From the NCBI GenBank assembly GCA_937888715.1, contig CALARU010000286.1, positions 1 through 64,000 on the forward strand: a stretch of 64,000 bases of DNA, written 5' to 3'. Source of the DNA: an uncultured Planctomycetaceae bacterium. Its GTDB lineage: Bacteria; Planctomycetota; Planctomycetia; Gemmatales; Gemmataceae. A program made the position numbers and the translations under genes. Below the pieces are notes generated by a model, which saw only the letters and a program-made list of their open reading frames with translations, was not told the DNA's origin and did no database searches. Shown here one piece after another: positions 61,865-64,000 of this stretch (the stretch's first letter is position 1; each line of letters opens with the position of its first letter).

Positions 61865-64000
61865 TTGATTTCAAGGATGTTAAGAGTAATGGGTGTAATT
61901 TTTTTGCCAGTGGCTGGCTTGCTGGGGAAGATTTCAAACATGTTTTCGTCTTCAAAGAATGGTTTTCTGGTGATTCGTCCCAGCAAAAGAGCCATGCTAT
62001 TTTCCCAAGGTATTGAAAAGCCGGAAGATATTTTTAACTTGGAAGGAATCAGGGTTACAGGCCATGGTTGGAAAACAGGCAGGCATGTAGCAAGCGTAAC
62101 TTTGGGGAATGGTAAAAACGAAGCTCGCGGCTTTTTGAAAAAAGAACACAATCGGGGTTGGGTAAAAACAATCTTGGCGCATTCAGCCGGAGTATTACAC
62201 GAAGCACGCATTCTTAAAGCACTCGAGCACGAAGGGATTCCAGCTCCTTTATGGGTTGCAGTAGGCAAAACCAGCCTGGGCCATTCTTTCCTCTTAGTAG
62301 AAGAAATTCCTGATGCTGTAAATCTTAAAACTTATTTTGCAGAGCAGCGAAGTCGAAATCAGCGTAAAGAAGTATTGCGCAGGCTTGCATGGATTCTGGC
62401 CCGGATGCACACCCTTGGTTTTTCACATGTTGATTTGTATTCGAAGCATGTTTTGGTTAACCCTGAAACCCGGATGGTTTATCTGCTCGATTGGCAAAGA
62501 TCTTTCAGGATGCGGGATCTGCCTTGGAATATAAGGTCGGGCAATCTTGCAAGGCTTCACGCCACCTTGGACGAAAGTATTCTAAGGCCCAGAGAAAAGC
62601 TTGGGCTCCTGACTTCCTACCTTGAAGCTACTGCTCATTTTTCCCAAGGGAATTCTAACCTCCCTCTATTTCATCTGCTTGCACTCGATATCGATCGCGA
62701 AGCCATCAGGCTTTTAAGCTACAGGCATGTTCGCGAAAAGCGTAACACCCAGGTTGCATTGCAGCCACAAAATTGGATTTTCCTCGAAAAGCAAAATCTC
62801 TTTGTCACCTCCATTTGCTCTGAAGATGAAAAATTACACCTCGACCAATTACTATTAGAAGCAAAAAAGCTTCATGTAAATGGAAAGGTTGTCCTTCGAA
62901 AAACAATGCCGTGCGGTGATTCTGAACTTCGTTTGCAGTATCGAAATATTTCCTGGTTTGAATCGTTCTTTTTTTCTTACTTTAAATCCAGTAAAGCCAA
63001 GGCACCTGAGTATTCCCACGCTGCAATTCTTTACAAGATTCAACGCCATGGCGTGTGTACCGGGAAAATCCTTGCTCTTGGTATTCGCAAGAAGAAGCTC
63101 TTCTCACAAGAATCGTTTCTACTTACGAGAGAGCCTGCAAAGACTTTGCCCCTTTATGAATGGTTTCAACAGGGAACAAGCACCGAGATTCTGGGCAGGC
63201 AGCAGATGGTTTTTGAAGCAATGGGTAGGATGCTTGCCAAAGTTCATTCCTCTGGTTGTTATCTGAAGGGAAAGAAGACGTTGTTTTTAAGGGTTGTGGA
63301 ATCCGATAAACCCCAGGTTTATCTTGATGCTGCAAATTGCCTCGAGGAAGCTCCGGTTGCAAATCCCAAATGGGCCAGCATCGATATGGCGAAAATGAAA
63401 CAAGTGCTTCGATCTTTGGGCGCACAACAGCAAGGTATCGTCAGCTTTCGTAAAGCCTATTCTGACGAGATCGGCAATGATCAGCAGATGAAAAATTCTA
63501 CATCCCAAATTGGAACAGGAGTTCTTGCAATGGATGTAAATTCGGGCGGAACAAAGCTTGCAATCATCCGCAAAACTGATTTACAAATAAATGAAATGAA
63601 CATGAATGAAATGCAAAATGGTGTAGCAATTCAAGTTCAAAAAGATGGTAGCTATGTGAAGTTTTATTCTAGCCCCGAATGGATTGCCCATTATGGTGAA
63701 GATTGGACAACACGTGTAATGGATATTGGGGTAACGGATAGGTTTCATTCGAAGCAGGGTCGTTCGGTGGGTCGGATTATTCTGCCTGGCAAGGATGGTA
63801 AACCTGAGCTTTGTTTCTATTTAAAAAGGCATTACAAGCTTTCGTTTTGGGAAGGATTGATGGGTTGGTTGTTCCCTAAAAAAGCATGGTCCCCTGCTTT
63901 GCAAGAATTTCATCATCTTGCAACAGCGAGACAATTGGGGCTACAGGTGCCTGAAACCGTTGCGGCGGTGGAGTTCATAGGGCCGGGCGCTAAGCTTCGA
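61865..64000 (+). CDS. Multi-domain WaaP/Kdo-kinase-like protein, 3' end beyond window
   Basis: One uninterrupted frame of at least 712 codons continues past the right edge. TTG 61865 has GGAG 8 nt upstream; ATG 61877 is the alternative. The first kinase unit (about residues 40-290) has a WaaP-type catalytic loop MHTLGFSHVDLYSKHVLV and metal Asp in VYLLDWQRS. A second unit (about 300-540) has the equivalent helix but HSSGCYLKGKKTLFL, lacking the catalytic Asp, so it is pseudokinase-like. A third unit begins near residue 590 (YLKRHYKLSFWEGLMGWLFP, then LATARQLGLQVPE) and is cut by the window end. WaaP kinases phosphorylate LPS core heptose; three units in one protein is unusual. Confidence 0.8.
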   Translation, partial: MISRMLRVMGVIFLPVAGLLGKISNMFSSSKNGFLVIRPSKRAMLFSQGIEKPEDIFNLEGIRVTGHGWKTGRHVASVTLGNGKNEARGFLKKEHNRGWVKTILAHSAGVLHEARILKALEHEGIPAPLWVAVGKTSLGHSFLLVEEIPDAVNLKTYFAEQRSRNQRKEVLRRLAWILARMHTLGFSHVDLYSKHVLVNPETRMVYLLDWQRSFRMRDLPWNIRSGNLARLHATLDESILRPREKLGLLTSYLEATAHFSQGNSNLPLFHLLALDIDREAIRLLSYRHVREKRNTQVALQPQNWIFLEKQNLFVTSICSEDEKLHLDQLLLEAKKLHVNGKVVLRKTMPCGDSELRLQYRNISWFESFFFSYFKSSKAKAPEYSHAAILYKIQRHGVCTGKILALGIRKKKLFSQESFLLTREPAKTLPLYEWFQQGTSTEILGRQQMVFEAMGRMLAKVHSSGCYLKGKKTLFLRVVESDKPQVYLDAANCLEEAPVANPKWASIDMAKMKQVLRSLGAQQQGIVSFRKAYSDEIGNDQQMKNSTSQIGTGVLAMDVNSGGTKLAIIRKTDLQINEMNMNEMQNGVAIQVQKDGSYVKFYSSPEWIAHYGEDWTTRVMDIGVTDRFHSKQGRSVGRIILPGKDGKPELCFYLKRHYKLSFWEGLMGWLFPKKAWSPALQEFHHLATARQLGLQVPETVAAVEFIGPGAKLR

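Noticed and set aside
1-64000. CRISPR arrays, insertion sequences, tRNA genes or phage genes
   Set aside because: No regularly spaced repeats, transposase motifs, terminal inverted repeats or tRNA cloverleaf sequences were seen on either strand.

Overview
The window looks like chromosomal DNA of a planctomycete (Planctomycetota). It has two DUF1501 proteins, two DUF1559 prepilin-like proteins with the planctomycete N-terminal signature, VWA/glutamine-amidotransferase membrane proteins next to DUF58, and lipid A/core genes. By eye the GC content is in the mid-40s percent, fairly low for the phylum. The genus cannot be fixed from the sequence. I see no insertion sequences, prophage, CRISPR array or tRNA genes.

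Layout. (1) 0.2-13.8 kb, plus strand: an aerotolerance-type (Bat) region. Five tightly coupled genes match batA-E in order, then come a MoxR AAA+ ATPase, a di-haem cytochrome c peroxidase, a small unknown, a DUF58 protein and two large membrane VWA proteins. (2) 14.1-33.5 kb, plus strand: the centrepiece, a head-to-tail set of seven genes. pfaD, pfaA and pfaC encode a PUFA-synthase-type iterative polyketide/fatty-acid synthase. oleA, oleB, oleC and oleD follow and encode the complete head-to-head olefin (long-chain hydrocarbon) pathway. Junctions overlap or are separated by at most 26 nt, so this reads as one operon that would make a polyunsaturated acyl chain and condense it into a very long polyene hydrocarbon or related ketone. 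(3) 33.6-43.5 kb: small lipoprotein, ClpB, DUF1501, HtrA-type protease, orphan sugar-binding lipoprotein, shikimate dehydrogenase, cupin, RpoN. (4) 43.5-47.4 kb, minus strand: recR, ybaB, dnaX and an SRP RNA in the classic arrangement, preceded by a cyclophilin lipoprotein. dnaX carries an A9 slippery tract with stops immediately downstream in both other frames. (5) 47.5-56.7 kb: a Cys-rich secreted protein, DUF1559 pilin-like protein, beta-propeller, cytochrome c-thioredoxin fusion, a PlsY fusion, a second DUF1501, a WD40-like protein and a second DUF1559. (6) 57-64 kb, plus strand: outer-membrane lipid A/core genes: lpxK, a deoxyhypusine-synthase-like gene, hldE, a heptosyltransferase, and a very long open frame with repeated WaaP-type kinase units that runs off the window.

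The genes form several membrane and envelope themes: MoxR/VWA chaperone-type assemblies, secondary lipid (polyene) synthesis, glycerolipid synthesis (PlsY) and LPS core assembly. The strongest candidate for an undescribed system is the fused pfa-ole operon. The dnaX slippage site and the multi-kinase LPS protein come next.
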